A stretch of 64,000 nucleotides of DNA, from positions 1-64,000 of the forward strand of contig JASJCQ010000005.1 in the NCBI GenBank assembly GCA_030065915.1, read 5' to 3'. Within the stretch, counting starts at the first letter, position 1. Each line of letters opens with the position of its first letter. Below are positions 62,454 through 64,000 of the stretch, piece by piece. The translations under genes and the position numbers were made by a program. Under the pieces are notes generated by a model. That model worked only from the letters and a program-made list of their open reading frames with translations. It ran no database searches and was not told where the DNA came from. The DNA comes from Woeseiaceae bacterium. Its GTDB lineage: Bacteria; Pseudomonadota; Gammaproteobacteria; Steroidobacterales; Woeseiaceae.

Positions 62454-64000
62454 ATGCGTACGAAGCGAATCGAGAATTATCTCGACATCGGATCGTTGAA
62501 CCTGTTTTCGCGACAGATCGTGGAAACGCTGGGCAACGTCATATCGGTCGCGATACACGACTCCGCCGGCCAGCTCGTCTGGGCCGGCCCCGATAGCGAT
62601 GCCCGCGATTGCTGGGCCGTATCCCCCTTCCTGAGAGAACCTGTCCCTGGCATCGGCTTTTGCGAGCGCTTAAGCAACAACCACTTCGTCTATGTGTTCT
62701 ACATAGGCGGCAGCGAGCGTGAGCACACTATGGGCACCGTTAGCATCCAGGTCGACGCGTCGCACCCGATGAGCCTCGAGTTCACGCACGAAGAAGTGGC
62801 ACCGATCCTCGGGTGTATCGAACGCCAGCTGGAGATCAACTCGGAGCTGTCCTCGATACGACGAATGTCGAAGGAAGGACAACGCGGCCTCGAGCTTCTC
62901 GTCAAGTTCGATGAGCTCGATGACAAGGAACCGCTGGGTACGCAGATCGAACAGATGCTCGGGCGCTCGGCCAGGCATTTCCAGTCCGAGATGGCGGCGG
63001 TGCTGATGCCCGACCAGGGCGTTCAGGCGACATGGCCCGCGAGTCTTATGGCGGAAACATCGACGTCGCGCGCTGTGATGACGACGCTCGGCGGTCTCGT
63101 GACCGCCGCCAAGACCCATCGCAGAGTCCTGCTATCCGATGCCAACATCAAGATTCGCGTCGCCGCCGGTATTGCCAGCTCGGACCCGAAGGTGTTGTGT
63201 TGCCCGATCCTGAACGCCAAAGACGACGTGGTCGGCATCTTCACGCTCATACGTGAGGCGCGCTTCACGCGCGACGACGTGCGCCTGGCCAAGGCGATTT
63301 GCATCAAGATCCACGCGCTGGCAAAGGCGGCGAATCAGCTCCGCAAGACGCACTTCACGCGACACAACCTGCTGGACTACATCGACAAGACGCTCAAACA
63401 CGATCCCGAGCAGTCGCATGCACTGTTGTATGTCGACGTCGACAAGCTGCATGTCATCAATGATAAGTACGGGCACGTGGCCGGCGACCGGGTGATTGAC
63501 CATATCCAGGATGTTCTGGACGACTTTATCAACAAGAATGATGCGGTCTGTCACCTGTCAGGTGACTGTTTCGGGCTGTTTCTTCGCGGCGCCGATGAAG
63601 CATCCGTCGTTGACCGGGCGCAACTCATGCTGGACGCGATGTCGCGCGAGCGCGTGCGGTACGAAACCGTCAATATCGAGATCGCGGCGAGCATCGGCGT
63701 CGTCCTGTTGCCCAGCGTCGCGACCAATGGCGCGGCGGCACTGAACACAGCAGAGATGGCAGCTCGGTCTGCCAAGAGTCGCGGCGGCAACCGCTACGTC
63801 GTGTTTCAGGACGCCGACGCCAGTGTGGCGCAGCGCCGCACGGATCTCGATCAGGTCAACGACCTGCAGTATGCGTTGATCGAAGGGCGCTTCGCCCTGC
63901 ATGCGCAGCCGATCATGTCCTTGAAGGACGACGCAGGGCCTGCACGCTACGAGGTACTCATCCGCATGCTCGATGCGTCCGGCGAGACAATGCCGTCCGC
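62454..64000 (+). CDS. GGDEF/EAL c-di-GMP protein, 3' end outside the window
   Basis: The frame from the ATG at 62454 is open for 515 codons to the edge. An N-terminal sensor region, possibly GAF-like (residues about 1-300), is followed by a GGDEF-type domain. That domain keeps LLYVDVDKLHVINDKYGHVA and GGNRYVVFQ, but its signature loop reads LSGDCFGLFL, so SGDCF replaces GGDEF and cyclase activity is unlikely. The EAL domain begins with FALHAQPIMSLKD and YEVLIRML (EVL in place of EAL, the metal-binding Glu kept). A c-di-GMP phosphodiesterase controlled by the sensor is the best guess. AAGGAAA lies upstream at a long spacing. Confidence 0.85.
   Translation, partial: MRTKRIENYLDIGSLNLFSRQIVETLGNVISVAIHDSAGQLVWAGPDSDARDCWAVSPFLREPVPGIGFCERLSNNHFVYVFYIGGSEREHTMGTVSIQVDASHPMSLEFTHEEVAPILGCIERQLEINSELSSIRRMSKEGQRGLELLVKFDELDDKEPLGTQIEQMLGRSARHFQSEMAAVLMPDQGVQATWPASLMAETSTSRAVMTTLGGLVTAAKTHRRVLLSDANIKIRVAAGIASSDPKVLCCPILNAKDDVVGIFTLIREARFTRDDVRLAKAICIKIHALAKAANQLRKTHFTRHNLLDYIDKTLKHDPEQSHALLYVDVDKLHVINDKYGHVAGDRVIDHIQDVLDDFINKNDAVCHLSGDCFGLFLRGADEASVVDRAQLMLDAMSRERVRYETVNIEIAASIGVVLLPSVATNGAAALNTAEMAARSAKSRGGNRYVVFQDADASVAQRRTDLDQVNDLQYALIEGRFALHAQPIMSLKDDAGPARYEVLIRMLDASGETMPS

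Overview
The window reads as a chromosomal segment of a free-living, GC-rich gammaproteobacterium, probably an aquatic or marine type. The support is the DUF1302/DUF1329/YCF48-like/MMPL cassette, a wax ester synthase-type acyltransferase, RND pumps, c-di-GMP proteins and a pantothenate operon. No 16S or other taxonomic marker is present, so the lineage is inferred. I see no rRNA, tRNA, CRISPR array, integrase, transposase or phage gene. Both ends cut a gene: an acyl-CoA synthetase on the left and a GGDEF/EAL protein on the right.

Layout. 0-12.5 kb: acyl-CoA synthetase, a TreT-like trehalose synthase, an XRE-cupin regulator divergent from a VOC protein with a palindromic operator between them, an RssA-like patatin, a four-gene MacAB-like export operon, an acyltransferase, and an aldo/keto reductase divergent from its likely LysR regulator. 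13.6-17.6 kb: a run of small same-strand genes of mostly unknown function, separated by degenerate copies of a CTGCTTCTGGCCGAAAGC-like repeat. 17.6-20.4 kb: panB-panC-coaX, followed by a beheaded GGDEF fragment. 20.7-32.4 kb: a lipid-centred block of patatin, DUF1302 barrel, DUF1329, YCF48-like protein, MMPL transporter, WS/DGAT acyltransferase, class I HMG-CoA reductase and a DUF2505 protein, ending in a 41-nt perfect palindrome. 32.4-45 kb: a secreted pullulanase, an AcrAB-like RND pair, a TolB-like/TPR membrane protein, a thioredoxin-like protein, an NMT1-like binding protein and a small heat-shock protein with a sigma32-type promoter. 45.2-50.3 kb: a second barrel/LolA-like/MMPL lipid-transport operon with its TetR regulator, whose operators can be seen. 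50.5-54 kb: a trypsin-like protease, then an NrtR-type Nudix regulator, SPFH protein and NAD-kinase-like operon behind overlapping inverted repeats. 54-64 kb: GMC oxidoreductase, a secreted H-lectin-like/DUF11 protein, a GyrI-like protein, a double-VWA protein, a protein fusing a trypsin-like protease to an endonuclease I-type nuclease, and the GGDEF/EAL protein.

How the parts relate. Two separate operons share one logic for moving a lipid across the envelope: inner-membrane MMPL pump, periplasmic LolA-like carrier, outer-membrane barrel. The first is embedded with enzymes of neutral-lipid and mevalonate chemistry. The most unusual items are the cytoplasmic-looking protease-nuclease fusion and the NrtR/SPFH/NAD-kinase-like operon. 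All functions are assigned from sequence motifs and context only.
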